A stretch of DNA of 64,000 nt. Origin: Mesorhizobium sp. B2-1-8. GTDB taxonomy: Bacteria; Pseudomonadota; Alphaproteobacteria; Rhizobiales; Rhizobiaceae. Location: NCBI RefSeq assembly GCF_006442545.2, contig NZ_CP083952.1:1054001-1118000 (forward strand). The letters run 5' to 3'. The notes beneath the pieces were generated by a model. The model ran no database searches. It saw nothing but the letters and a program-made list of their open reading frames with translations, and was not told the origin of the DNA. Position 1 is the first letter of the stretch. Each line of letters starts with the position of its first letter. Of this stretch, positions 1 through 8,423 are shown in pieces. The translations under genes were made by a program, and so were the position numbers.

Positions 1-124
1 TCGGCGGCACACCGACCAATGTCATGGCGCCGAAGGTGATGAAGGTGCCGCCACCGGCGACCGCGTTGGCGGCGCCTGACAGAAAGCCCGCCAGGAGCAG
101 CAGGACAGCATCGAGAACAGACAT
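1..124 (-). CDS. TauE/SafE-family membrane permease, N-terminal fragment
   Basis: Only the first 41 residues are visible; the gene leaves the window at its left edge. The fragment begins MSVLDAVLLLLAG and continues into a glycine-rich turn (NAVAGGGTFITF) followed by a second hydrophobic stretch. This is the usual start of the TauE/SafE (DUF81) sulfite/organosulfonate exporter family, inner-membrane proteins of about 250 residues with duplicated halves. The start is the ATG at 122-124 on the minus strand, divergent from rplS. The substrate cannot be told from this fragment. Confidence 0.75.
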   Translation of the reverse strand, partial: MSVLDAVLLLLAGFLSGAANAVAGGGTFITFGAMTLVGVPP

Positions 125-342
125 GGAAGGCCGCCGTGAAGAAGTGTGCTATAAGGAAGCTTGCCGGACCGGCGCAACCCGGCACGGCAGGATTATGATG
201 GTGCCATGCCGGGAGCCGTGCCGGCAAAAAATGCATGGGCAAGGCGTGACAAAGCGCCGAAATAGCTGTATGTGCCCGCCCGTACCGGCAAGAACAATCT
301 TCCGGACCCGTCAACAATGACGGTGTAGTCGCCCCTGCCCGA

Positions 343-371
343 TGTCTAGGAGACAAATGTCTTGGAGACAA
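343..371. promoter_or_regulatory. Two tandem TGTC-N5-GACA palindromes upstream of rplS
   Basis: The 330-base gap between the divergent permease and rplS (125-454) holds no convincing gene. Its one clear structure is a pair of 13-base palindromes, TGTCTAGGAGACA at 343-355 and TGTCTTGGAGACA at 359-371. They are spaced 16 bases apart centre to centre, and a GACA half-site follows at 374. Tandem palindromes of this sort are typical of dimeric repressor sites, or could fold in the rplS leader. No known regulator is assigned. Confidence 0.35.
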
Positions 372-454
372 AGGACATAGCCGAGCGGTCAATGGAACTG
401 CAAGGTAAGCGTAGGGCGCTCTGACTGTCGGAAGAACAAGAAGTGGATTTTTAG

Positions 455-1000
455 ATGGATCTCATCCGTCAGCTCGAGGCCGAACAGGCCGCCAAGATCG
501 AAGCCAAGCGCAAGCTTCCCGAATTCCAGCCCGGCGACACCGTGCGCGTCCAGGTCCGCGTGACCGAAGGCACCCGCACCCGCGTCCAGGCTTATGAAGG
601 CGTCGTCATCGCCCGTTCCGGCTCCGGCTTCCAGGAAAATTTCACCGTCCGCAAGATCTCCTACGGCGAAGGCGTCGAGCGCGTGTTCCCGGTTTTTTCG
701 CCGATGGTCGAAGGCGTCGAGATCGTGCGCCGCGGCAAGGTGCGTCGCGCCAAGCTCTATTACCTGCGCGATCGTCGCGGCAAGTCGGCCCGTATTTCGG
801 AAAACACCGGCGTGCGCGCCCGCAAGCTCAACGATGAGGAGCGCGACGCGCTGAACGCCGAGAAGGCCCGCATCGAGGCCGAGAAGGTCGCCGCCGCCCA
901 GGCGCTGGCCGCCGAGACGGCAGCCAAGGAAGCCGCCGAGAAGAAGGCGGCCGCCGAGGCCGAGGCAGCCAAGGCCGCCGAAGCGACTCCCGCCGAATAA
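455..1000 (+). CDS. rplS: 50S ribosomal protein L19
   Basis: Structural protein of the large ribosomal subunit, at the 30S-50S interface. Residues 1-120 match the L19 core: [11 protein letters not shown], the [16 protein letters not shown] strand, [11 protein letters not shown] and the basic [14 protein letters not shown] segment. The 181-residue length exceeds the roughly 115-130 of many bacteria. The extra C-terminal part (about 125-181) is an Ala/Glu/Lys-rich low-complexity helix of the kind seen in rhizobial L19. Bacterial rplS often follows trmD, but here a divergent TauE/SafE gene lies upstream, so the gene seems to have its own promoter. A strong terminator follows. Confidence 0.97.
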   Translation: MDLIRQLEAEQAAKIEAKRKLPEFQPGDTVRVQVRVTEGTRTRVQAYEGVVIARSGSGFQENFTVRKISYGEGVERVFPVFSPMVEGVEIVRRGKVRRAKLYYLRDRRGKSARISENTGVRARKLNDEERDALNAEKARIEAEKVAAAQALAAETAAKEAAEKKAAAEAEAAKAAEATPAE

Positions 1001-1022
1001 GATTTCGACGAAGGCTTTTTTG

Positions 1023-1048
1023 AAAAGGCGGCTTCGGCCGCCTTTTTT
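1023..1048 (+). terminator. Rho-independent terminator of rplS
   Basis: A ten-base stem AAAAGGCGGC / GCCGCCTTTT around a TTCG tetraloop ends in a run of T (1043-1048), 23 bases after the rplS stop. This is a textbook intrinsic terminator. Confidence 0.9.
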
Positions 1049-1090
1049 CGATTCACCAGACTGTGAACGCTTTCAGCTCCGGAATGCTGG

Positions 1091-1122
1091 TTGACGCCCA
1101 ATTATATCGTGTACTAAATAAT
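1091..1122 (+). promoter_or_regulatory. Promoter and probable OhrR operator of ohr-ohrR
   Basis: A TTGACG (-35-like) at 1091-1096 is followed by an AT-rich dyad at 1101-1122. Its outer arms ATTAT and ATAAT are perfect, and about 16 of 22 positions are symmetric. The dyad covers the expected -10 region 30-50 bases before the ohr start. OhrR repressors bind AT-rich inverted repeats overlapping the ohr promoter, so assignment to OhrR is inference from position and symmetry. Confidence 0.5.
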
Positions 1123-1150
1123 CGTTCACAATATGATTGGAGACTACGAT

Positions 1151-1564
1151 ATGGCACTCTACACCACACAGGCCCACGTAACCGGCGGTCGCGCCGGCCA
1201 TGGCGAGACCAGCGACAGCCTGCTCAAGCTCGATTTGGCGATGCCCAAGGAGCTCGGCGGACCGGGCGGCGCCACCAATCCCGAGCAGCTCTTCGCCATC
1301 GGCTATGCCGCCTGCTTCGAAAGCGCCGTCCGCTTCGTCGCGCGTAAGCAGAAACTGCCGCTCGAGGATGCCGCGATAAGTTCGACGGTCAGCCTGCTCC
1401 CCGACGGCGAGGGCTTCAGGCTCGGCGTCGCGTTGGCAGTGGACACGAAAGGCCTTGATCAGGCGGCGGCGGAAGCGCTTGTATCGGCGGCGCACCAGGT
1501 TTGTCCCTATTCGAACGCCATCAGGGGCAATGTCGAGGTGGCGCTTTCGGTAAAGGCGGCATGA
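1151..1564 (+). CDS. ohr: Organic hydroperoxide resistance protein (Ohr)
   Basis: Thiol peroxidase of the Ohr/OsmC fold that reduces organic and fatty-acid hydroperoxides using lipoylated protein partners. The 137-residue length fits the family. The two catalytic cysteines are visible: Cys55 in AACFES and Cys118 in HQVCPYSNA. An ATG at 1133 is in frame, but the ATG at 1151 is preferred: TTGGAGA at 1137-1142 is a well-spaced ribosome site and MALYTTQAHVTGGR is the normal Ohr N-terminus. The stop overlaps the start of ohrR, so the two are translationally coupled. Confidence 0.93.
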   Translation: MALYTTQAHVTGGRAGHGETSDSLLKLDLAMPKELGGPGGATNPEQLFAIGYAACFESAVRFVARKQKLPLEDAAISSTVSLLPDGEGFRLGVALAVDTKGLDQAAAEALVSAAHQVCPYSNAIRGNVEVALSVKAA

Positions 1565-2121
1565 CGACAAAGGTCGAAACGAAAGCCACAGACGTCCCGG
1601 CGGGGGCCGCCGGGGCGATCCCGGTGCCACGGCTCGATCAGCAGCTCTGCTTCGCGCTCTATTCGGCGAGCGGTCTGATGACCAAGCTCTACCGGCCGTT
1701 GCTCGATCCGCTCGGCCTGACCTATCCGCAATATCTGGCGATGCTGGCGCTGTGGGAACGCGCGCCGAGCACGGTGGGCGACCTTGGCGAAGCGCTCGGC
1801 CTGGATTCGGCGACGCTGACGCCGCTGCTCAAGCGGATGGAGGCGGGCGGCCTCGTCACCCGCCGGCGCGATGCCGCCGACGAGCGCCGGGTGCTGGTCG
1901 AGCCGACGGCCAAGGGCCAGGCGCTGCGCGCCCGCATGAAGGATGTGGCCGCCGCGCTTGCCTGCAGCGTGCCGCTCGGACCAGGCGAAGCGAAGTCCTT
2001 GCACGGCACGCTCACCCATCTTGTCGCGGGCCTGCGCAGCGCTGTGGCCGATGACCGGTCGACGGATACGGAAGCGTCGGTCCCGGACACGGGAAAATCC
2101 TGGCAGTCAACGCAGTCGTAG
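1561..2121 (+). CDS. ohrR: MarR-family organic hydroperoxide sensor OhrR
   Basis: Redox-sensing repressor of ohr. The 186-residue protein has the MarR winged helix: VGDLGEALGLDSATLTPLLKR as helix-turn-helix and RRRDAADERRVLVEPT as wing. The sensing cysteine of the family is Cys30 in LDQQLCFALYSA; oxidation there releases the DNA. The ATG at 1561 overlaps the ohr stop (ATGA), so sensor and enzyme are co-expressed. The C-terminal 30 residues after AVADDRS are polar and probably disordered. A dyad upstream of ohr is the likely operator. Confidence 0.92.
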   Translation: MTTKVETKATDVPAGAAGAIPVPRLDQQLCFALYSASGLMTKLYRPLLDPLGLTYPQYLAMLALWERAPSTVGDLGEALGLDSATLTPLLKRMEAGGLVTRRRDAADERRVLVEPTAKGQALRARMKDVAAALACSVPLGPGEAKSLHGTLTHLVAGLRSAVADDRSTDTEASVPDTGKSWQSTQS

Positions 2122-2288
2122 CACGCATCGTTGCGGAATCTTCCGATTGAAGGCATGCAAATCCGTTTTCGGCTGTCCCGACGCAGCGGACCGTCTTGCA
2201 TGGCGCTTGCGGAAAGCTAAAGTCGGCGCCGGATTTTCCTGTAAGCCCGGTCGATATCCGGGCGCTTTCAATTTCCGGGGAGTGTGTC

Positions 2289-3086
2289 ATGACCAAATCG
2301 AAATTGCTGCTGGCCGGCCTGTTGGCTCTGGTCCTGGCGCCCGTTGCCGCCTTCGCGCAGGCGCTGCCCGATCTCGGCGGCAAGAAGGTCGTGGTGGTGA
2401 CCGAAAACGCCTACCCGCCGCTGCAGTTCATCGATGCCAAGACCGGCAAACAGATCGGCTGGGAATATGACGCGATGAACGAGATCGCCAAGCGGCTGAA
2501 TTTCAAGGTCGAGTACCAGAACACCTCCTGGGATGCGATGATCCAGGCGGTTTCCGACAACCAGTACAACATCGGCATGACCGGCATCACCATCAAGGAC
2601 GACCGCAAGGAGAAGGTCGACTTCTCCGACCCCTACATGCGCTCGGAACAGTTCATGCTGGTGCGCGGCGACGAAAGCCGCTTCACCGACGCCAAGACCT
2701 TCGGCGCCTTCAAGGACGGACTGATCGGCGCACAGGCCGGCACCACGCCGTTCTACACCGCCGTCTACAGCGTGCTCGACGGCAATGAACAGAACCCGCG
2801 GATCAAACTGTTCGAGACGTTCGGCGCCACGGTTCAGGCGCTGAAATCCGGCGACGTCGATGTCGTGCTGACCGACGGCACCGCGGGCAAGGGCTATGTC
2901 GACGCTTCGGAGGGCAAGCTGAAGCTGATCGGCGGCCCGCTCGGCACCGAGGATTTCGGCTTCATCTTCCCCAAGGGGTCCGATCTGGTGAAACCGGTCA
3001 ATGCCGCGATCGCCGCGCTCAAGGCGGATGGGACGCTGGATGCGCTGAACAAGAAATGGTTTCTTGATTACAAGATGGGGCAGTAA
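2289..3086 (+). CDS. Amino-acid ABC transporter, periplasmic binding protein
   Basis: Family 3 extracellular solute-binding protein of 265 residues, capturing a polar amino acid in the periplasm. A Sec signal peptide is evident ([23 protein letters not shown], cut after AFAQA). Family landmarks follow: [20 protein letters not shown], the [20 protein letters not shown] block and IGAQAGTT. The start at 2289 is chosen because GGGGAG lies just upstream and the signal peptide begins there; an in-frame ATG at 2196 would add an unlikely leader. The matching permease is at 3427, past a repeat element. No ATPase gene is adjacent. Confidence 0.9.
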   Translation: MTKSKLLLAGLLALVLAPVAAFAQALPDLGGKKVVVVTENAYPPLQFIDAKTGKQIGWEYDAMNEIAKRLNFKVEYQNTSWDAMIQAVSDNQYNIGMTGITIKDDRKEKVDFSDPYMRSEQFMLVRGDESRFTDAKTFGAFKDGLIGAQAGTTPFYTAVYSVLDGNEQNPRIKLFETFGATVQALKSGDVDVVLTDGTAGKGYVDASEGKLKLIGGPLGTEDFGFIFPKGSDLVKPVNAAIAALKADGTLDALNKKWFLDYKMGQ

Positions 3087-3140
3087 TTTCGTTGCTACGC
3101 GCATCGCATAAAGATCGTGCACCTTTATTCACGCTAACTC

Positions 3141-3402
3141 GGCGCCCAGGCGCCCCCCTCTGTTCTGTCGGGCCCGGCCCTTCGCTGTCGCTTCGGGCGT
3201 TCGTCGTTCGGAAAGCCAAGCAATTGGCTTCCCGTCCGCTGCGCGGACCACTTCTCACCCCCCTCAAGGGGGGAGATTGGATGTCGTCTCCGCTTTCGCC
3301 AGTCTCCAACATTGCAGAACTGGCGGAGAGCTTGAAGCTGCCGATCTCCCCCCTAGAGGGGGAGATGTCCGGCAGGACAGAGGGGGGCGCCTGGGTGCCA
3401 TC
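3141..3402. repeat. Palindromic repeat element, family A, with inverted ends
   Basis: This fills the 340-base gap between the binding protein and the permease. The ends are inverted repeats of about 30 bases (3141-3170 against 3370-3399, 27 of 30 matching). Two internal hairpins have C6/G6 arms, CCCCCCTCAAGGGGGG at 3257-3272 and CTCCCCCCTAGAGGGGGAG at 3345-3363. The same module TCTGTCCTGCCGGACATCTC recurs near 15130 and twice, inverted, at 26660-26817. No gene is seen inside. Confidence 0.8.
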
Positions 3403-3426
3403 CTTCGACACTCTTTACGCTGCCTG

Positions 3427-4236
3427 ATGGCGCCGCCCTCCATCTCCAAACCCGAATTCCCCTGGTGGCTCGCCGTTGCCGGCGTCCTTGCGCTGGCGGC
3501 CGCCCTCTTCATCGCCACCAGCGACCTCTACGCCCAGGTCTTCGCCACTGTCGCCAAGGGCATCGGCATCACCGTCTTCGTCACCGTGGTCGCTTTCGTC
3601 CTGGCGTCGATCATCGGCCTCGGCATTGCGCTGATGGGCCTGTCGGGCTCGACCTGGCTGCGGCAGATCGCGCGCTTCTATGTCGAGATCATCCGCGGCG
3701 TGCCGATCCTGGTGCTGCTGTTCTGGATAGCTTTTGCCGGCGCGCCGGCCTTCGTCGCGGCCTGGAACGCGCTGACCGCACCGCTGCAAAGCGCCGGCAT
3801 TCTCGGCGAGCTGCTGGTGCGCGACATGTCGTTGCTGTGGCGCGCCATTATGGCGCTGACCATCGGCTATTCGGCCTTCATCTCGGAGGTTTTCCGGGCC
3901 GGCATCCAGTCGGTCGAGAAAGGCCAGATCGAGGCGGCGAAGGCTTTGGGGCTGAGCCGCGCGCAGCGCTTCCGGCTGGTCGTGTTTCCGCAGGCGATCC
4001 GCACCATCCTGCCGCCGCTCGGCAATGATTTCGTCGCCCTGGTCAAGGATTCCTCGCTGGTGTCGGTGCTCGGCGTCGCCGACATCACGCAGATGGGCAA
4101 GGTGTATGCGGCCGGCTCATTCCGCTTCTTCGAGACCTATTCGATAACGGCCTACATCTATCTCATCCTCACCGTCGGCCTGTCGCTGTCGCTCAGGGCG
4201 CTGGAGCGGCGTTTGCGCCGCCAGCACGAGGAATAG
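3427..4236 (+). CDS. Amino-acid ABC transporter permease
   Basis: Inner-membrane permease of the HisM/GlnP type (269 residues) forming the translocation pore for a polar amino acid. Five or more membrane helices are visible. The family block FYVEIIRGVPILVLLFW is present, as is the EAA loop that contacts the ATPase (IEAAKALGLSRAQRFRLVVF). The start is the ATG at 3427; upstream in-frame codons fall in repeat DNA and are not credible. It is probably co-transcribed with the binding protein at 2289. The ATPase is missing locally, so it is either shared with another system or encoded elsewhere. Confidence 0.9.
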   Translation: MAPPSISKPEFPWWLAVAGVLALAAALFIATSDLYAQVFATVAKGIGITVFVTVVAFVLASIIGLGIALMGLSGSTWLRQIARFYVEIIRGVPILVLLFWIAFAGAPAFVAAWNALTAPLQSAGILGELLVRDMSLLWRAIMALTIGYSAFISEVFRAGIQSVEKGQIEAAKALGLSRAQRFRLVVFPQAIRTILPPLGNDFVALVKDSSLVSVLGVADITQMGKVYAAGSFRFFETYSITAYIYLILTVGLSLSLRALERRLRRQHEE

Positions 4237-4286
4237 TTTTTCAGCCAGGACAGCGTTAGGCTCGGGCGGCGTCCCGGAGGAGGAGC

Positions 4287-4928
4287 ATGCCCATGAACAT
4301 CGACAACGCCAATGCGGCGCTGGATTCGGTCTACACGGCCGATACGCCCGAAACGCTGGCACAGGCCTATGCCGCATGGGCCGCGACCTATGACAGCGAG
4401 ACCGCCTCGCTCGGCTATTTGCTGCCGTTCCTGATCACCGCCTGGGTGACGCGCCACGTGCCTGTAGGCGAAGGGCCGCTGCTCGACGCCGGCTGCGGCA
4501 CCGGCCTGTCCGGACCTTCGCTGAAGGCGCTGGGCTACGCCGATATTGCCGGACTGGACCTGTCGGACGACATGCTCGAGATCGCCGGCAGCCGCAATGC
4601 CTACAGCGAGCTGAAGCAGGCGATGTTGGGCGGGCCGCTGCCATGGCCGGACGGCCATTTCCGCGCCTTCTTCTCCACCGGTGTATTCACCATCAGCCAC
4701 GCGCCGGCGTCTAGCCTGCACGAACTGGTGCGCATCACGAAAAAGGGCGGCCACGCCATCTTCACCGTGCGCGACCAGGTGTTTGAGAGTGGTGGGTTTC
4801 AGGCGGTGTTCGATGAATTGGAGCAGGCAGGAAAGTGGCGGGCGGTGGAGGCAAGCCCGTGGTTTCGCTGCTATGCGATCGCCGAGCCGGAAGCGCTGGT
4901 GAGGACTTTTGTGTTCGAGGTGATCTGA
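4287..4928 (+). CDS. Class I SAM-dependent methyltransferase
   Basis: A 213-residue Rossmann-fold methyltransferase. Motif I is LLDAGCGTGLSG (about residues 66-77), followed by IAGLDLSDDMLEIA for the ribose-binding acidic loop and FSTGVFTISHA at motif IV. The N-terminus AAWAATYDSETASLGY is typical of small-molecule methyltransferases. A long GGAGGAGGAG ribosome site (4276-4285) can serve the ATG at 4287 or the one at 4293; 4287 is used here. It follows the amino-acid permease by 50 bases. The substrate is unknown. Confidence 0.82.
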   Translation: MPMNIDNANAALDSVYTADTPETLAQAYAAWAATYDSETASLGYLLPFLITAWVTRHVPVGEGPLLDAGCGTGLSGPSLKALGYADIAGLDLSDDMLEIAGSRNAYSELKQAMLGGPLPWPDGHFRAFFSTGVFTISHAPASSLHELVRITKKGGHAIFTVRDQVFESGGFQAVFDELEQAGKWRAVEASPWFRCYAIAEPEALVRTFVFEVI

Positions 4929-4951
4929 GGCAATTGCCCGGCGTTCGCGCC

Positions 4952-5123
4952 GCCCCTCATCGCCCTGCCGGGCACTTCTCCCCGTATAGTGACGGGGAGA
5001 AGGAGGCTGGCCGCAACGCCGGCTCTATTCCTGCAACATTGATGATTGGCGAAACCATCGATGACTGCGTCCCCTCTCCCCGTCACTATACGGGGAGAGG
5101 ATGCCGGCAGGCAGGTGAGGGGC
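4952..5123. repeat. Palindromic repeat element, family B
   Basis: Two inverted arms, about 4952-5003 and 5071-5123, share GCCCCTCA ends. Each contains its own hairpin, CCCCGTATAGTGACGGGG at 4980-4997 and CCCCGTCACTATACGGGG at 5079-5096. The roughly 65 bases between the arms are not coding. It fills most of the gap between the methyltransferase and leuC and is a typical rhizobial intergenic palindromic element. Confidence 0.75.
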
Positions 5124-5196
5124 AGCGCCAACGCCTCGACTTTGAGCCGTCACGCCGCAATTGCCGAAAAGCCAAAACATTGCTATCTACCCGGCC

Positions 5197-5313
5197 ATGG
5201 AAGAGCTTTTTGGCGATCCGGCTTACAAGGGATTCGTGCTGCAGGACAGAAAACGCCTGCCGTCGCGCTTCTCCGCGCGTGTGTCCGGCGCCCTGACCAG
5301 CCGACTTCGCTGA
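5197..5313 (+). CDS. Possible 38-residue leader ORF upstream of leuC
   Basis: A short reading frame starting MEELFGDPAYKGFVLQDRK and ending in SRLR lies 70 bases before leuC. It has no recognisable homology, no strong ribosome site and no leucine run of the classical attenuator kind. Its stop codon lies inside the 5' arm of a hairpin (5309-5348), which is why it is listed. It may be a chance ORF or a gene remnant; confidence is low. Confidence 0.2.
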   Translation: MEELFGDPAYKGFVLQDRKRLPSRFSARVSGALTSRLR

Positions 5314-5348
5314 TCCCTGCCGGCCGGCCGCGGGCTTGCGGCATCAGC
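5309..5348 (+). promoter_or_regulatory. Hairpin in the leuC leader
   Basis: Outer arms GCTGAT (5309-5314) and ATCAGC (5343-5348) enclose a GC-rich inner part with a CCG/CGG pairing, followed by CTCTTTCCC. It overlaps the stop of a short upstream ORF and sits 35 bases before the leuC ATG. It could act as an attenuator or weak terminator, but the T-tract is poor. Confidence 0.3.
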
Positions 5349-5382
5349 TCTTTCCCATTCTCATATCGACGGATTTACGCAC

Positions 5383-6792
5383 ATGAGCGCACCGCGCACC
5401 CTCTATGACAAGATTTTCGACGACCATGTCGTCGACCGCCAGGACGATGGCACCTGCCTGCTCTATATCGACCGCCACCTCGTCCATGAGGTGACCAGCC
5501 CGCAGGCCTTCGAAGGCCTGCGCATGAGCGGCCGGAAAGTCCGTCACCCGGAAAAGACGCTGGCCGTGGTCGATCACAATGTCTCGACCTCGCCCGAGCG
5601 CAAGTTCGGCATCAAGAACGAGGAAAGCCGCATCCAGGTCGAGGCGCTGGCCAAGAACGCCAGGGATTTCGGCGTCGAGTATTATTCCGAGAACGATATC
5701 CGCCAGGGCATTGTCCACATCATCGGCCCCGAGCAGGGCTTTACGCTGCCGGGCATGACCATCGTCTGCGGTGACAGCCACACGTCCACCCATGGCGCTT
5801 TCGGCGCGCTGGCGCACGGCATCGGCACGTCCGAGGTCGAGCATGTGCTGGCGACGCAAACGCTGATCCAGCGCAAGGCCAAGAACATGCTGGTGCGCGT
5901 CGATGGCGTGTTGCCCGAAGGCGTCACCGCCAAGGATATCATCCTCGCCATCATCGGCGAGATCGGCACCGCCGGCGGCACCGGCTATGTCATCGAATAT
6001 GCCGGCGAGGCGATCCGTGCGCTGTCGATGGAAGGCCGCATGACGATCTGCAACATGTCGATCGAGGGCGGTGCGCGCGCCGGCCTGATCGCGGCGGACG
6101 AGACCACTTTCGCCTATGTCAAGGACAAGCCGCGCGCGCCCAAGGGCGCTGCCTGGGACGCGGCGCTCGAATACTGGAAGACGCTGCGGACCGACGAAGG
6201 CGCGCATTTCGACAAGGTGATCGTGCTCGACGCGGCCAAGCTGCCGCCGATCGTCTCCTGGGGCTCCTCGCCCGAGGACGTCGTCTCCGTGCAAGGCATC
6301 GTGCCGAACCCGGAAGACATCACCGACGAGAACAAGCGCAGCTCCAAGCTACGCGCGCTCGACTATATGGGCCTGACGCCGGGGACGAAGATCACCGACA
6401 TCACCCTCGACCGCGTCTTCATCGGCTCCTGCACCAATGGCCGCATCGAGGATCTGCGCGCCGTCGCCAAGGTGGTCGAAGGCAAGACGGTCAGCCCGCA
6501 TGTCGATGCCATGATCGTACCGGGCTCCGGCCTGGTCAAGGAGCAGGCGGAAGCCGAGGGGCTGGACAAGATCTTCCTTGCCGCCGGTTTCGACTGGCGC
6601 GAGCCGGGCTGCTCGATGTGCCTGGCCATGAACGACGACCGGCTGAAGCCGCATGAACGCTGCGCCTCGACCTCGAACCGCAATTTCGAGGGCCGGCAGG
6701 GCTTCAAGGGCCGCACCCATCTGGTGTCGCCGGCAATGGCGGCGGCGGCGGCGATCGCCGGCCACTTCGTCGACATCCGCGACTGGAAGTAG
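5383..6792 (+). CDS. leuC: 3-isopropylmalate dehydratase large subunit
   Basis: Aconitase-family enzyme of leucine biosynthesis; with LeuD it isomerises 2-isopropylmalate to 3-isopropylmalate in the cytosol. The 469-residue length is standard. Landmarks are [14 protein letters not shown], the [20 protein letters not shown] block, and the three [4Fe-4S] ligands Cys350 (FIGSCTNGR), Cys410 and Cys413 (GCSMC). The C-terminus [20 protein letters not shown] is also diagnostic. leuD is not adjacent, which is common in rhizobia. A leader hairpin precedes the gene and an intrinsic terminator follows. Confidence 0.97.
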   Translation: MSAPRTLYDKIFDDHVVDRQDDGTCLLYIDRHLVHEVTSPQAFEGLRMSGRKVRHPEKTLAVVDHNVSTSPERKFGIKNEESRIQVEALAKNARDFGVEYYSENDIRQGIVHIIGPEQGFTLPGMTIVCGDSHTSTHGAFGALAHGIGTSEVEHVLATQTLIQRKAKNMLVRVDGVLPEGVTAKDIILAIIGEIGTAGGTGYVIEYAGEAIRALSMEGRMTICNMSIEGGARAGLIAADETTFAYVKDKPRAPKGAAWDAALEYWKTLRTDEGAHFDKVIVLDAAKLPPIVSWGSSPEDVVSVQGIVPNPEDITDENKRSSKLRALDYMGLTPGTKITDITLDRVFIGSCTNGRIEDLRAVAKVVEGKTVSPHVDAMIVPGSGLVKEQAEAEGLDKIFLAAGFDWREPGCSMCLAMNDDRLKPHERCASTSNRNFEGRQGFKGRTHLVSPAMAAAAAIAGHFVDIRDWK

Positions 6793-6821
6793 GCCGCCTC
6801 GATCCCGAGCGCATCCGGGGC

Positions 6822-6852
6822 CCCGGACAGCATCGCTGTCCGGGCCTTTCTT
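6822..6852 (+). terminator. Terminator of leuC
   Basis: Stem CCCGGACAGC / GCTGTCCGGG with an ATC loop, extended outside by one imperfect GGCC pairing, followed by TTTCTT. It lies 30 bases after leuC. Confidence 0.75.
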
Positions 6853-6949
6853 CATTCACGGCGCCGCATATGCGCCTTCGCTTAACCGCTTGTTTGGGCT
6901 TGCCCTCTATGGTCTTCCCCGACGTCAAACGAGGGGAAGTCACGGTCCT

Positions 6950-8146
6950 TTGGACACTGGCCTGTTGATAGCGTTGCTCAATCCGACGATCGCGCTGGCG
7001 CTCGGCGCGGCGTTCCTCGTGCTGTGGTTCCATCAACGCCATCGTCCCTATCTGGCGGTGCTGGCGCTCAGCTATTGCCTTTCGGCGCCCGGGTTCCTGT
7101 TCCAGTATTTCACCTTGCCCATCGGCCTGGCGCTGACCAAGCTGGTGTCGAACATCTGCTTCACCATCGCCGGCTGCTGCCTGTCCGGTGCCATCATCGC
7201 CCGCTACGGCAGGAAGGTGCCCGGAGTAGGGATCGCCGTTCTGGCGGGCGGCGGCCTTGCGGCATTCGCGTGGTTCCTGTTCGTCACGCCGGATCTCACC
7301 TGGCGCATCCTGGCGATGAATTTCGGCTTCGGTGGCGTCAGCCTGCTCGTCGCCGCCGAACTGCGGCCGGTGCGCAACAATGGCCCGACAGAAAAGATCC
7401 TGTTCCTGCTGTCGCTGCTGTCCAGCGTCAATTTCTTCGTGCGCACCCTGGTGGTGGTCATCGCGCACGGACCCTTCGCCAGCTATGACGGCTTCTACGA
7501 CTCGTCCTACTGGACGACCGCGCTGTTGTCGCACGCGCTGCTGTCGCTGCTGATCGCGCTTTGCCTCTTCACCGCCGCCGCGCTCGACGTGATGAAGGCG
7601 CTGAAGACGGAGACCTATACCGATCCGCTTTCGGGGCTGCTCAACCGCCGAGGATTCGAGGAACGCGCCGCCATGCTGCTGCAGCATTGCGCCATGGCCA
7701 GATTCCCGGTGGCGCTGGTGCTGGCCGACCTCGACCATTTCAAGGCCCTCAACGACGCGCACGGGCACGCGGCCGGCGACCGGGTGATCGCGGACTTCGC
7801 CGCCAAGCTGCGCTCTGCCGCCGGAGCACGGGGTGCCGCGGGCCGCATCGGCGGCGAGGAGTTTGCCGTGCTCCTGCCGCTGACCGATCTCGCCGCCGCC
7901 AGGCTGTTCGCCGAAGCGGTGCGCACACTCTATTCGGCCGGCGGCGTCGACGGGCTTCCCGCCGGCACGAAAGTCACCGCCAGTTTCGGCGTGGCGGCCC
8001 GCAGTGGTGACGAGACGCTGGAACCCTTGATGCGCCGGGCCGACGAGGCGCTTTACAAGGCCAAGAAAAATGGCCGCGACAGCGTGCGCCTCTCCTACGA
8101 GCGGCCGGAGACGGTGTTCGTGCCGGAGCCGCTCAAGGCTGGCTGA
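6950..8146 (+). CDS. Membrane-bound diguanylate cyclase (GGDEF)
   Basis: Makes cyclic di-GMP from two GTP. The first about 215 residues form six or so membrane helices of a MASE-like sensor region. Then comes TDPLSGLLNRRGFEERA at the start of the GGDEF domain, with DLDHFKALNDAHGH for metal and nucleotide binding and an intact GGEEF active site (RIGGEEFAVLLP). The inhibitory RxxD site before GGEEF is not seen, so product feedback may be absent. The TTG at 6950 is chosen because GAGGGG lies upstream; 398 residues. An ATG-based start would run back into leuC. A decayed second copy of the 3' end follows. Confidence 0.85.
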   Translation: MDTGLLIALLNPTIALALGAAFLVLWFHQRHRPYLAVLALSYCLSAPGFLFQYFTLPIGLALTKLVSNICFTIAGCCLSGAIIARYGRKVPGVGIAVLAGGGLAAFAWFLFVTPDLTWRILAMNFGFGGVSLLVAAELRPVRNNGPTEKILFLLSLLSSVNFFVRTLVVVIAHGPFASYDGFYDSSYWTTALLSHALLSLLIALCLFTAAALDVMKALKTETYTDPLSGLLNRRGFEERAAMLLQHCAMARFPVALVLADLDHFKALNDAHGHAAGDRVIADFAAKLRSAAGARGAAGRIGGEEFAVLLPLTDLAAARLFAEAVRTLYSAGGVDGLPAGTKVTASFGVAARSGDETLEPLMRRADEALYKAKKNGRDSVRLSYERPETVFVPEPLKAG

Positions 8147-8183
8147 CAGGAGTCAATCTTGCGGCCGCCCGGCTGAAGGCACC

Positions 8184-8423
8184 CGCCACGCATTCGGCGC
8201 GTTGCCCATCAACGGGTTGCCGGCCGACAGCCGCTGCACGTCGAGCTTCGGCATTGCCGAGCTTCACATGGGCGAGGGTTTCCCCGACCTGATGCGGCGT
8301 GCGGATGAAGCGCTCTACCTGGCAAAGAATGCCGGGCGCGACTGCGTTCGTGTCTCCACCGGGCCAGCCGATGGGCTGGCCCTGGTAAAAATCGGCCAGC
8401 CCCGTATCAGCGGCAGGGGCTGA
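8184..8423 (+). pseudogene. Remnant of a GGDEF domain C-terminus
   Basis: Translated in frame, this stretch gives CTSSFGIAELHMGEGFPDL and MRRADEALYLAKNAGRDCVR, close to the tail of the intact cyclase just upstream (MRRADEALYKAKKNGRDSVR). No start, catalytic GGDEF motif or N-terminal part remains. It is a leftover of a duplication or a second cyclase. Its last 17 bases overlap the end of the minus-strand gene at 8407. Confidence 0.7.

Noticed and set aside
125..342. Short 98-codon plus-strand frame before rplS
   Set aside because: Begins inside the permease gene on the other strand, has no family resemblance and no ribosome site.
3277..3426. Extended N-terminus of the amino-acid permease
   Set aside because: The added residues are translated from the palindromic repeat and do not fit the family; ATG 3427 was used.
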